Below are positions 1 through 6,445 of a DNA stretch of 12,133 nucleotides, piece by piece; within the stretch, counting starts at the first letter, position 1, and every line of letters begins with the position of its first letter. The notes beneath the pieces are model-generated. The model saw only the letters and a list, made by a program, of their open reading frames with translations, was not told the DNA's origin and ran no database searches. Source of the stretch: BM509 sp036396915 (GTDB lineage Bacteria; Desulfobacterota; Desulfuromonadia; Desulfuromonadales; Geopsychrobacteraceae); contig DASWJX010000020.1 of the NCBI GenBank assembly GCA_036396915.1, positions 1 through 12,133 on the forward strand, written 5' to 3'. Position numbers and translations under genes: made by a program.

Positions 1-831
1 TCCGAGGACCTTGCCGATCCCTTCGCCGGTATAGCCTGAACCGGTCAGGCTGAAACCGGCGCATTTGGCATTGAGGCCGTAGGAGAAGCCCTGGGAATCG
101 ACATCCCCGTTGACGCCTTTCTCGGAGGACTGGGTGAGAAAACCGGTCCAGGCGAGCACGGAGAACCGATCAAAGTTTTTGCTGTAGGTCAGTTCCCCTT
201 CGATGCGCGGCATGGTCTCCTCGCCGCCGTCGCCCGAGGTTCTGGAGGGGTCGATCAGGCCGACCGCCAGCTTGAAACCGGCCAAAACGGGGGTGCGGTA
301 GGTGATCTGCGCGGAGGGGAGCGGATAGGTGTAGCCGGAGCCGATATTGCCGAACGAGACGCCGTCGGTATCGATGCCGGGAATGCCGCCGGTTTTGCCG
401 AAGCCGATCAGGATCTCGTCGTTGAAGATATTGGAGCGGTTGAACAGGGTGAAGTCCTTGCCGAACAGCACCTGACCCCAGTCGCCGTCCACGGTGCCGT
501 AGAACTGACGCACATCGATACCGGTCGAGGTGGCTACGGCGTCGCTGTCGTTGATGCTGACCCAGAAGGAAGAGCGGCCGCCCAGCTTCAGCTCGCCGAC
601 CTGTTTGCTGAAATTAAAACCGATATAGTTGGGCAGAAAACCCATCTTGACCCGGGCTTGTTCCTGCCCCGTGTCGGCGTCATGATTGACATAGAACGTG
701 TTGAAAAAACCGTCGACGTTGAATGACGTCTCGTCCTTGTCGTAGAGGGTGATCGCGGCTGAAGCCGGGAGGCAGAATGCCAGGACAACCAGCCACGGGA
801 GTACTGCTTTACAGAGCTGTGCAGCTTTCAT
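1..831 (-). CDS. Outer-membrane porin, partial (C-terminus outside window)
   Basis: Reading the minus strand from ATG 831-829 gives 277 uninterrupted codons running off the left edge. The N-terminus is a clear Sec signal peptide: positive start (MKAAQLCK), hydrophobic core, and an Ala-Ser-Ala cleavage motif near residue 23. The mature part has alternating aromatic and polar strands typical of a beta barrel, and phrases seen in Gram-negative general porins such as VDGFFNTFYVN, FYGTVDGDWGQVLFGKDFTLF and YGLNAKCAGFSLTGSGYTGEG. The start is supported by AAGGAAGG about 7 nt upstream. It lies third in the minus-strand cluster after the DUF4242 and AmiS/UreI-like genes, separated from the latter by two terminator-like hairpins, so its expression may be reduced or separately controlled. 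The natural role would be diffusion of small solutes across the outer membrane. The substrate is not readable; the context suggests alcohols or their products. Confidence 0.85.
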   Translation of the reverse strand, partial: MKAAQLCKAVLPWLVVLAFCLPASAAITLYDKDETSFNVDGFFNTFYVNHDADTGQEQARVKMGFLPNYIGFNFSKQVGELKLGGRSSFWVSINDSDAVATSTGIDVRQFYGTVDGDWGQVLFGKDFTLFNRSNIFNDEILIGFGKTGGIPGIDTDGVSFGNIGSGYTYPLPSAQITYRTPVLAGFKLAVGLIDPSRTSGDGGEETMPRIEGELTYSKNFDRFSVLAWTGFLTQSSEKGVNGDVDSQGFSYGLNAKCAGFSLTGSGYTGEGIGKVLG

Positions 832-848
832 GAATAGATCCTTCCTTG

Positions 849-882
849 AAAAAGCTGTCGGGGTTTTTCAGCCCCTGACAGC
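849..882 (-). terminator. Terminator-like hairpin just upstream of the porin
   Basis: On the minus strand GCTGTCAGGGG pairs with CCCCGACAGC (10 pairs, one bulged A) around an 8-nt loop, followed directly by TTTTT (849-853). This is the form of an intrinsic terminator. It ends only 17 nt before the porin start codon, so read-through or attenuation would have to occur for the porin to be expressed from the upstream promoter. Confidence 0.6.
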
Positions 883-894
883 AGGCAGCAAATT

Positions 895-916
895 AAAAAC
901 GCCGGCAGCGCGCCGG
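895..916 (-). terminator. Terminator-like hairpin after the AmiS/UreI-like gene
   Basis: On the minus strand CCGGC-GCGCT-GCCGG forms a short GC-rich stem and is followed by C-G and then TTTTT (895-899). It lies about 30 nt after the stop codon of the channel gene. Together with the hairpin at 849-882 it makes a tandem pair. Confidence 0.5.
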
Positions 917-946
917 ACTTTGAACATCGGTCCGGTGGTCCGGGGC

Positions 947-1477
947 TTAGAACGGAAGTGCTCCAAAGCCCAGGAGTCCGATTGCCGGAACAAAGAGACA
1001 GGTGAAGCTCAGGGTAATGAACATCCATGCCGCAAGCTTGGCGCTCAGCTTGCCATAGGTTACGCCGACCACGGTCAGGCAGATGACGACGAAGGTAATG
1101 TTCATGAATCCCAGATAGGGGGTTATGCCGATCATTGTCGTACCGTCGGCCTTGAGGCCGCCGCCGGTCAGGAAGAGATAGGCATAGGCGGCGCAGACAA
1201 TGGCAACCACCAGGGCGCCGTTGCCGACGGTACGCATGTCTTCCAGGCCGGTCAGCAGGGCATGGGCCGTCTGCAGATAAAGAACGCCGAACACCAGCAG
1301 CAGGCCGGCGGTGAAGGGATCGGCAAAGATAGCGGCCTGAAGGATCCCGCCGACGACAACGACGCTGCCGACAATCGCAGTTACAAAGCCGGTGCTCTTG
1401 GCCTCGCCCTTGCCCAGGAAAAACATGCCGACCGGAACCCACATCATGCAAATCAATAATAGTAATGCTAGAGTCAT
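947..1477 (-). CDS. AmiS/UreI-like six-helix inner-membrane channel
   Basis: The 176-residue protein is almost wholly hydrophobic, with about six predicted membrane segments (roughly 1-23, 31-50, 53-75, 86-104, 117-140 and 147-172). Length, helix number and spacing fit the AmiS/UreI family of small-solute channels, known to pass urea and short amides. Local resemblance includes the LLGK-type loop after helix 1 (FFLGKGEAKSTGF), a YLQTAHALL segment where the family has a conserved Tyr-containing stretch, and a final VPAIGLLG. The start is supported by GGAG 9 nt upstream of ATG. It is the second gene after the sigma-54 promoter at 2011-2027, following DUF4242 and preceding a porin. No amidase or urease gene is nearby, so a different neutral solute (alcohol, aldehyde or acid) is my inference. 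An uncharacterised membrane family is the alternative. Confidence 0.6.
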   Translation of the reverse strand: MTLALLLLICMMWVPVGMFFLGKGEAKSTGFVTAIVGSVVVVGGILQAAIFADPFTAGLLLVFGVLYLQTAHALLTGLEDMRTVGNGALVVAIVCAAYAYLFLTGGGLKADGTTMIGITPYLGFMNITFVVICLTVVGVTYGKLSAKLAAWMFITLSFTCLFVPAIGLLGFGALPF

Positions 1478-1527
1478 TTTTTTTTCTCCATTGCTCGCCC
1501 GTCGCTTTGAACCACGGGGAGGGAAGT

Positions 1528-1800
1528 TTATTCTGCAGTTGTCGGGTCGATGACGGTCGTGACCGCCGCGACACTGTTTGCCGGAAATCCGCCCTGCCGG
1601 GCATGTTCCCGGACGGCTTCTTCATCGGGAGCAATGTAGACACAGTAAATCTTGTCCGCGGTGACGTAACTCTGGACCCATTGAATTTGCGGCCCCATAT
1701 CCCGCAGGACGCCGCAGGATTTTTGGGAAATCGAGCGAAGTTCGGGTGGTGACAGCTTTCCCGCCTGCGGTAATTCACGTTCAATGATGAATTTCGGCAT
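1528..1800 (-). CDS. DUF4242 family small protein (possible metal binder)
   Basis: This 90-residue soluble protein begins MPKFIIERELPQAGKLSP and carries a SQKSCGVLRDMGPQIQWVQSYVT block, KIYCVYIAP and REHARQGGFP, which I recognise as DUF4242. Members form small ferredoxin-fold domains; the Streptomyces member SCO4226 binds nickel, but the physiological role is unclear. Potential ligands here are C29, C53 and H66. I chose ATG 1800 because AAGGAG lies about 7 nt upstream and family members start with this sequence. An in-frame GTG at 1842 would add 14 residues unlike the family. It is the first gene downstream of the minus-strand sigma-54 promoter, with a leader of about 200 nt, and is followed after 50 nt by the AmiS/UreI-like gene. 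Confidence 0.8.
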   Translation of the reverse strand: MPKFIIERELPQAGKLSPPELRSISQKSCGVLRDMGPQIQWVQSYVTADKIYCVYIAPDEEAVREHARQGGFPANSVAAVTTVIDPTTAE

Positions 1801-1855
1801 CACGCGCTCCTTCTTCCGTGAGATCTGAATCGTTTGTTTCACATCTTCGCTGCGT

Positions 1856-1986
1856 TCAGTTGTTAGCTGATCTGACTGGATACATCAAAGCAACGGTACT
1901 GAACGTCGACGTCCTGCTCATATTCACTGACCTCCTTTGCGAGCAACAGCGTTGTTGAGTAGTAATGAATTCTCTTCGTTGAGCAT
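1856..1986 (-). other. Two tiny coupled ORFs in the leader of the DUF4242 operon
   Basis: Within the predicted sigma-54 transcript two very short reading frames occur. The first (1986-1924) encodes MLNEENSLLLNNAVARKGGQ. The second starts at ATG 1921 (or in-frame GTG 1927), two nt after the first stop, and encodes 21 residues ending at 1856. The second has the strongest Shine-Dalgarno in the region, AAAGGAGG at 1938-1931, 9 nt before its ATG. They could be leader peptides controlling the operon, or chance. Nothing in the peptides matches PqqA or a mycofactocin precursor. Confidence 0.25.
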
Positions 1987-2010
1987 TCCTCGGTGACGAC
2001 AGGGTGCCAT

Positions 2011-2027
2011 TGCAACCGGAGTGCCAA
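2011..2027 (-). promoter_or_regulatory. Sigma-54 promoter of the DUF4242/AmiS-like/porin cluster
   Basis: The minus strand reads TTGGCACTCCGGTTGCA. The -24 GG (2025-2024) and -12 GC (2013-2012) are separated by exactly 10 nt, and the sequence matches the consensus TTGGCACG-N4-TTGCW at all but one position. Transcription should start near 2000, leaving a leader of about 200 nt before the DUF4242 gene. Confidence 0.8.
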
Positions 2028-2395
2028 GGTTTAAAACGACGTTCTTCCGTATACTTGTCTCAGCTTTACGGTTTGCACTGCCGGTCTCGGCGGAGAATCT
2101 GTAGAGAAAAAGGATAGCGATCCCGGGAGGGAGGGGGGCTTGCCGGTCCCGGTTGCGGCCCGAGCCGCTGACCGAAGACCCTGCGGCCTGCATTGTCGAT
2201 GTCACTAAGTTATCGTAGTTTCGCTGTTATTCAGGGTGCGCACAGTGGTATGATGATGAATGTGGAGATCGTCTGCCGGTCTTCGGCAGGGGGTATTTGG
2301 AAATCTGGGGGGAGATTCCACAGTGTAGTGGATTTCCCGAGGGGACGGAAAGAAAGGACGTGCGTCATCAAGCTTGAGCAGAACAATGTTTTCCC
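2028..2395. promoter_or_regulatory. Regulatory region between two divergent sigma-54 promoters
   Basis: This stretch between the divergent -24 elements contains no convincing gene. It holds a G-rich purine tract (2124-2138), a 7-bp inverted repeat GGAAATC (2299-2305) / GATTTCC (2331-2337), and inside that a palindrome-like TCCAC-N6-GTGGA (2317-2332). These lie about 85-125 nt upstream of the predicted start of the plus-strand operon, a normal distance for enhancer-type activator sites. Confidence 0.5.
2303..2325 (+). promoter_or_regulatory. Candidate activator dyad upstream of the ErcA-like operon
   Basis: TGGGG (2306-2310), 7 nt, then CCACAGTG (2318-2325). The right half and spacing agree with the better dyads at 7609-7631 and 6290-6312; the left half keeps only the TG-GG core. 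The centre lies about 109 nt upstream of the predicted transcription start. Binding by the nearby sigma-54 activator is inferred. Confidence 0.4.
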
Positions 2396-2412
2396 TCGGT
2401 ATGAAAATTGCT
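2396..2412 (+). promoter_or_regulatory. Sigma-54 promoter of the ADH-kinase-regulator operon
   Basis: The sequence TCGGTATGAAAATTGCT has GG at 2398-2399 and GC at 2410-2411, 10 nt apart. It has the full TTGCT -12 block and differs from the -24 consensus TTGGCACG only by three C/T changes. The expected start is near 2423, about 80 nt before the first gene. It would place the sigma-54 activator of this operon under its own type of promoter, so autoregulation is likely. Confidence 0.7.
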
Positions 2413-2501
2413 TGGTTTGCAAGGCATGTTTCAGGGCAGTTTTCCCCGTCTGGTTGTGCTGTTCGGCAGCCATGATGATTCGCTGAGGCGGAGGATAAGG
2501 A

Positions 2502-3662
2502 ATGGGAGTCGGTAAACCGAATCATCACTGTAAATTCGAGGTTCCGGAAATTATTTTCGGTCGCGGCCTGCTGCAACAGGTCGGTTCCTGCGCAAAACGG
2601 CTCGGCGGGAAAAAGGTTTTTCTGGTCAGTGATGAAGGCCTGTTCCGGGCCGGCTGGGTCGACCGGGTGATGAAGAGCCTGCTGGACGCCGGTTTGGCCT
2701 TCGTATTTTATGATCAGATCACGTCAAACCCGAAAGACTACGAGATCGAGGCCGGTTTTCGGGAATATCTCGCCCAGGGGGCGGATGTCATCGTCGGTCT
2801 CGGCGGCGGCAGCGCCATGGATGCGGCGAAGGGGATCGCTATCCTCGGTTCCAACGGCGGTCGGATCCGGGATTATCGGGGAACCGACCGGATTCATCGC
2901 CCCCTGCCGCCGCTGGTGCTTTGTCCGACGACCTGCGGAACCGGTTCGGATGTCTCGCAATTCGCGGTCGTCAACGATACCAGCGAGAAGTGCAAAATCA
3001 CCATCATGAGTCGCTGTATCGCTCCCGATATCAGCCTCACCGACCCGGACACCCTGGAGACGCTGCCTGACGAACACCTCAGCAGCACCGCTATCGATGC
3101 TCTTTCGCATGCGGTGGAAGCCTATTTTTCCGTGGCCGCTTCGACGTTGACCGATGTCAACGCCTTGCAGGCCCTGACGCTGCTGGCAAAGAGTTATGCG
3201 CAGGCGATCAGGGAGCGACGTGCCGACGATCTGGAAAATTTGTCGCGGGCCAGTCTGCACGCCGGGATGGCTTTTTCCAATGCGCTGCTCGGCATCGGCC
3301 ATGCGCTGGCGCATCCGATCGGCGGTCTCTACGATGCCAATCACGGCAATGTGAACGCGGCCCTGCTGCCCGAGGTTCTGCGTTACGATTTTCCCGTCGT
3401 CGAGGCAAAGCTTGCGGGATTTGCGACCGCACTGGGGCATAGCCCGGCCGGGAACGAAAGGTACGCCGAGGAGATGGCTCTGGAAACCATCGACACGCTG
3501 CTGGATGCCGGGCATGCGCCGCGCGGGCTCAGAAACCTGGGGGTCCGTGAAGAGGATCTGCCCGGTCTGGCGGCACGGGCGCTGGACGATGTCTGCCTGC
3601 TGACTTCGCCGCGGCAGACCGATGCAGAGGATCTGCTCGGCATTCTGAAGAGATCATACTGA
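2502..3662 (+). CDS. ercA: ErcA-like iron-containing alcohol dehydrogenase, probable regulatory partner of the kinase
   Basis: The 386-residue protein is a full-length group III (Fe-dependent) alcohol dehydrogenase. The NAD-binding GGGSAMDAAK lies at 101-110, CGTGSDVSQF at 145-154, and all expected metal ligands are present: D199, H203, H267 and H281, with H271 also conserved. The wording (SNPKDYE, SDVSQFAVVND, NALLGIGHALAHPIGG) resembles ErcA, an alcohol-dehydrogenase-like protein needed with PAS kinases for control of ethanol oxidation in Pseudomonas. The stop overlaps the start of a PAS histidine kinase by one base (TGATG), so the two are translationally coupled, which favours a sensory role. 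Since the active site is intact it may also be catalytic. The start ATG has GGAGG about 10 nt upstream. The gene symbol is by resemblance only; plain alcohol or 1,3-propanediol dehydrogenase is the alternative. Confidence 0.7.
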   Translation: MGVGKPNHHCKFEVPEIIFGRGLLQQVGSCAKRLGGKKVFLVSDEGLFRAGWVDRVMKSLLDAGLAFVFYDQITSNPKDYEIEAGFREYLAQGADVIVGLGGGSAMDAAKGIAILGSNGGRIRDYRGTDRIHRPLPPLVLCPTTCGTGSDVSQFAVVNDTSEKCKITIMSRCIAPDISLTDPDTLETLPDEHLSSTAIDALSHAVEAYFSVAASTLTDVNALQALTLLAKSYAQAIRERRADDLENLSRASLHAGMAFSNALLGIGHALAHPIGGLYDANHGNVNAALLPEVLRYDFPVVEAKLAGFATALGHSPAGNERYAEEMALETIDTLLDAGHAPRGLRNLGVREEDLPGLAARALDDVCLLTSPRQTDAEDLLGILKRSY

Positions 3663-4888
3663 TGAAAGAGATCAAGCCCACGCATGTGGATGAGCATCTT
3701 CTGGACAGGCTGCTCGGTATCGAAAGCTCCAAGATCGGCTTTTACGGTGAGGTCAAACATAAAATTCAGGAGCTGGAAGCGGCCAACCTCGGTCTGCGCA
3801 TCAAGAAAACCGAGCTGCAGGCGGTCTTTGACGCCATCAGCGACGGCGTCGTCATTTATGACAGTACGGGACTGGTCCAGCATCGCAATCACGTTTGCCC
3901 GATGTTGTTTCCCAAGGAAACGCTGATCGGCAAGGGCTGCCGCGCCCTGTTTCATCCCGATCAGAACCGGGCGGCGGACGCCTGCCCGGTCGAGAAGGCG
4001 CTGCGCGGCGAGAGTTCTCAGCTCTCTTTTTCGACTTCGCACCACAGCGGCGGGCGCAATCATTTCTATGATGTCATCGCAACCCCCATCGCAACTCCCA
4101 ATGAAGATCCGGCCGACGGCAACCGGGCCCTGGTCTTTATCAGGGATGTCACCGACCGGCGGAGCCGCGAACTGCAATTGCTGCAGGCGGAAAAAATGTC
4201 GAGCATCGGCATGCTGGCGGCGGGGGTGGCCCATGAGATCAACAATCCGATGACTTCGGTCGCCGGCTATGCGGAGGCCCTGCAACGACGCTTTCGGGAG
4301 GATCCCGCCCTGGCGGGTGACCAGCGCCTGCTCGACTTTCCGAAATATCTGGAGATTATGGTCAGGGAGGTGTACCGCTGCAAGGGGATCATCGACAGTC
4401 TGCTGAGCTTCAGCCGCAAATCGGACGGAGTGTTCGGCAAGGTCGACCTCAACGTCATCGTCGGCGAGGTTCTGGAGCTGGTGCGCCACCAATGGCGAGA
4501 CCAGAAGATCCTTGTGCAGGAGCAGCTGTCCGAGCGCAGGCCCCTGGTTCAGGGGGATGCCAGCGCTTTGCGGCAGGTGTTTTTGAATCTGATTCTGAAC
4601 GCCATTCAGTCCATAGGGGAGCGCGGCACAGTGACCATCGAGACCGAGATCGTCGGTTCCCGGGTTGTCGCCCGGGTGATCGATACCGGAACCGGTATTC
4701 CGCCGGACCTGCTGGATCAGATCTGGACCCCGTTTTTTACCACGAAACTGGTCGGCAAGGGGCAGGGGCTCGGCCTGGCTGTCACCTATGACATCGTCGA
4801 GAAACATCAGGGCACGATCGATGTGCACAGCACGGTCGGCAAGGGCACGGAATTTGTTGTAAAACTTCCGCAAAGTCAGGATAACTAA
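3662..4888 (+). CDS. Soluble PAS-domain sensor histidine kinase
   Basis: This 408-residue kinase has no signal peptide or membrane helix, so it should sense a cytoplasmic cue. An N-terminal helical stretch (about 1-50) leads to a PAS domain (about 51-165), the dimerisation domain with H-box GVAHEINNPMTSV (phosphoacceptor H191), and the ATPase domain: N-box NLILNAIQS (309-317), G1 DTGTGIP (341-347), F-box WTPFFTT (355-361) and G2 GKGQGLGLA (365-373). The PAS domain carries C79, C93 and C108 around GKGCRALFHP and ADACPVEKAL, a pattern that could hold a metal, heme or redox switch. The start overlaps the ErcA-like stop and the stop overlaps the regulator start (TAATG), so the three are one operon. 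It probably phosphorylates the downstream regulator in response to the ErcA-like protein or an alcohol-derived signal (inference). Confidence 0.93.
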   Translation: MKEIKPTHVDEHLLDRLLGIESSKIGFYGEVKHKIQELEAANLGLRIKKTELQAVFDAISDGVVIYDSTGLVQHRNHVCPMLFPKETLIGKGCRALFHPDQNRAADACPVEKALRGESSQLSFSTSHHSGGRNHFYDVIATPIATPNEDPADGNRALVFIRDVTDRRSRELQLLQAEKMSSIGMLAAGVAHEINNPMTSVAGYAEALQRRFREDPALAGDQRLLDFPKYLEIMVREVYRCKGIIDSLLSFSRKSDGVFGKVDLNVIVGEVLELVRHQWRDQKILVQEQLSERRPLVQGDASALRQVFLNLILNAIQSIGERGTVTIETEIVGSRVVARVIDTGTGIPPDLLDQIWTPFFTTKLVGKGQGLGLAVTYDIVEKHQGTIDVHSTVGKGTEFVVKLPQSQDN

Positions 4889-6246
4889 TGGGAAAAAAAG
4901 CGAAAATCCTTATCGTCGAAGACGAAACGCCGCTGCGCGAACTGCTCCAGTCGGAACTGACGCGCAGCGGCTACCAGGTGCAGGTTGCCGCCAACGGGCG
5001 CGCCGGACTGGACCTCTACGTGGAGGAGTGCTTCAGTGTCGTCCTGCTCGACGTCAAGATGCCGGAACTCGGCGGCGTCGAGGTTCTCGAAAAAATGCGT
5101 GAGCATTCCAATATCCCGGAAATCATCATGTTTACCGGCCACGGCGAGATTGAGACGGCGGTTCGATGCATCAAGCTGGGGGCCTACGATTACCTGACCA
5201 AGCCGGTGAAGCTGGACGAGCTGGAGCTGGTGATCGGCAAGGCGAGCGAAAAGAACCGTCTGCGGCGGGAAAACATCAACCTGCGCCTCGAAATCAGTAA
5301 ACTGGGGAACCATCAGGTGGTCGGTCGCAGTGAGATCATCCGCAAGGTCATGACGACGGTCAACCGCTGGGGGGCCACCGACGAGAATGTCCTGATTTAC
5401 GGCGAAAGCGGCACCGGAAAAGAATTGATCGCCAGGGCGGTGCATGACGCCAGCGGGCGGGTCGACAAGCCGTTCGTTACGGTCAACTGCGGCCGCCTCG
5501 ATGCCAACACCGCGGAAAGCGAACTGTTCGGCCACATGCAGGGGGCGTTCACCAGCGCCAACAAGGCGCGCGCCGGACTGTTCGAGCTGGCCGACAACGG
5601 CACCCTGTTCATGGATGAAGTGTCGGAGATGTCTCTTGATGTCCAGGTGAAACTGCTCCGCATCCTGGAAACCGGCGTATTCCGGCGCCTGGGGGGGAGT
5701 CACGATATCAGCGTCGATGTGCGCTTTGTTTTCGCCTCCAATAAAAAACTTCAGGAACTTGTCGACCGGGGAGAGTTCCGGGAGGATTTCTTCCACCGGA
5801 TCAATCTGCTGCCGATCATCCTGCCGCCCTTGCGTGAACGCCGGGAGGACATCCTGCCGCTGGTCATGCATTTTTTGAACGACAGCCCCAATCGTGACGG
5901 CGCGCCATGGGAGATCAGCGATGAGGCGCTGGCGGCACTGAACGCCTACCACTGGCCGGGCAATGTTCGGGAACTGAAGAACACCATCCGCCGTGCCTGT
6001 ATCCTGGCGACCGAACCGGTTCTTTCCGCGGACCTGCTGCCCTTTTCCGCACCCAGGATGCCCCTGCCCGTCAGCGGCAGCGGCGATTCCGCGTTGGCCC
6101 CGGCACCGCTCTGGGTCGTCGAACGCGAACATATCGGCAGGATTCTGGAACAGGTCGACGGCAACAAGAGTCAGGCCGCACGGATTCTGGAGATCGACCG
6201 CAAGACCCTGTACACCAAGCTGGAACGGTATGAGCTGGGCTGCTGA
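4888..6246 (+). CDS. NtrC-family sigma-54 activating response regulator
   Basis: The 452-residue protein has the three domains of the family. The receiver (about 1-120) has acidic pair E11/D12, phosphoacceptor D55, T83 and K105. The AAA+ domain (about 140-380) has Walker A GESGTGKE at 172-179, Walker B TLFMDEV at 239-245 and the RINLLPIILPPLRERREDI block. The C-terminal Fis-type helix-turn-helix (about 411-448) contains NKSQAARILEIDRKTLYTKL. The sigma-54 contact loop reads GAFTSA (219-224) rather than the usual GAFTGA. Three sigma-54 promoters lie within 6 kb, so local control is likely. It is coupled to the kinase gene by a one-base overlap. About 25 nt after its stop comes a dyad that may be one of its own binding sites. 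Confidence 0.95.
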   Translation: MGKKAKILIVEDETPLRELLQSELTRSGYQVQVAANGRAGLDLYVEECFSVVLLDVKMPELGGVEVLEKMREHSNIPEIIMFTGHGEIETAVRCIKLGAYDYLTKPVKLDELELVIGKASEKNRLRRENINLRLEISKLGNHQVVGRSEIIRKVMTTVNRWGATDENVLIYGESGTGKELIARAVHDASGRVDKPFVTVNCGRLDANTAESELFGHMQGAFTSANKARAGLFELADNGTLFMDEVSEMSLDVQVKLLRILETGVFRRLGGSHDISVDVRFVFASNKKLQELVDRGEFREDFFHRINLLPIILPPLRERREDILPLVMHFLNDSPNRDGAPWEISDEALAALNAYHWPGNVRELKNTIRRACILATEPVLSADLLPFSAPRMPLPVSGSGDSALAPAPLWVVEREHIGRILEQVDGNKSQAARILEIDRKTLYTKLERYELGC

Positions 6247-6271
6247 GCGAACAGCACCCTCCGGCTCCGGA

Positions 6272-6312
6272 CGCTGTGGATAAATGCGCCAGTGTGGAAA
6301 AACGCCACAGCG
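6272..6312 (+). promoter_or_regulatory. Inverted repeat and candidate activator dyad after the regulator gene
   Basis: CAGTGTGG (6290-6297), 7 nt, CCACAGCG (6305-6312) has the same half-sites and spacing as the dyad upstream of the second alcohol dehydrogenase. In addition CGCTGTGG (6272-6279) is an exact inverted copy of CCACAGCG, 25 nt apart, so the region could fold as a hairpin. There is no T-run after it, which argues against a simple terminator. No sigma-54 promoter with proper spacing was found between here and 6446. Confidence 0.45.
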
Positions 6313-6445
6313 AATTTCCGTCGCGTTCAGGGAGTGCCGGGCCGGATTGTTCCTATCCTCTCTACGGTAGCGGGGCTGTGCATGGTTCGCTGACGCAAAC
6401 GGACCGTTGCCAAATGGCGCAAAGGGGCAAGAAGGAGCAAGGGGA

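Noticed and set aside
2124..2138. G-rich tract as a G-quadruplex
   Set aside because: The run gives only three proper G3 tracts plus extra G without the needed fourth separated tract, so support is weak.
3383..4873. Long minus-strand ORF (496 codons) across the ADH and kinase genes
   Set aside because: It is antisense to genes with complete catalytic motifs; the translation lacks recognisable domains and arises from GC-rich codon bias. The same holds for the long minus-strand ORFs at 4885-6468, 6362-7546, 7877-8863 and 10220-11548.
6384..6396. GG...GC match upstream of the radical SAM gene as a fourth sigma-54 promoter
   Set aside because: The spacing is 9 nt instead of the required 10, and the flanks do not match the consensus well.
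6247..6445. Mycofactocin or PQQ precursor peptide near the radical SAM gene
   Set aside because: No short ORF ending in the mycofactocin-type C-terminus or carrying the PqqA Glu-x3-Tyr pattern was found here or in 7538-7978.
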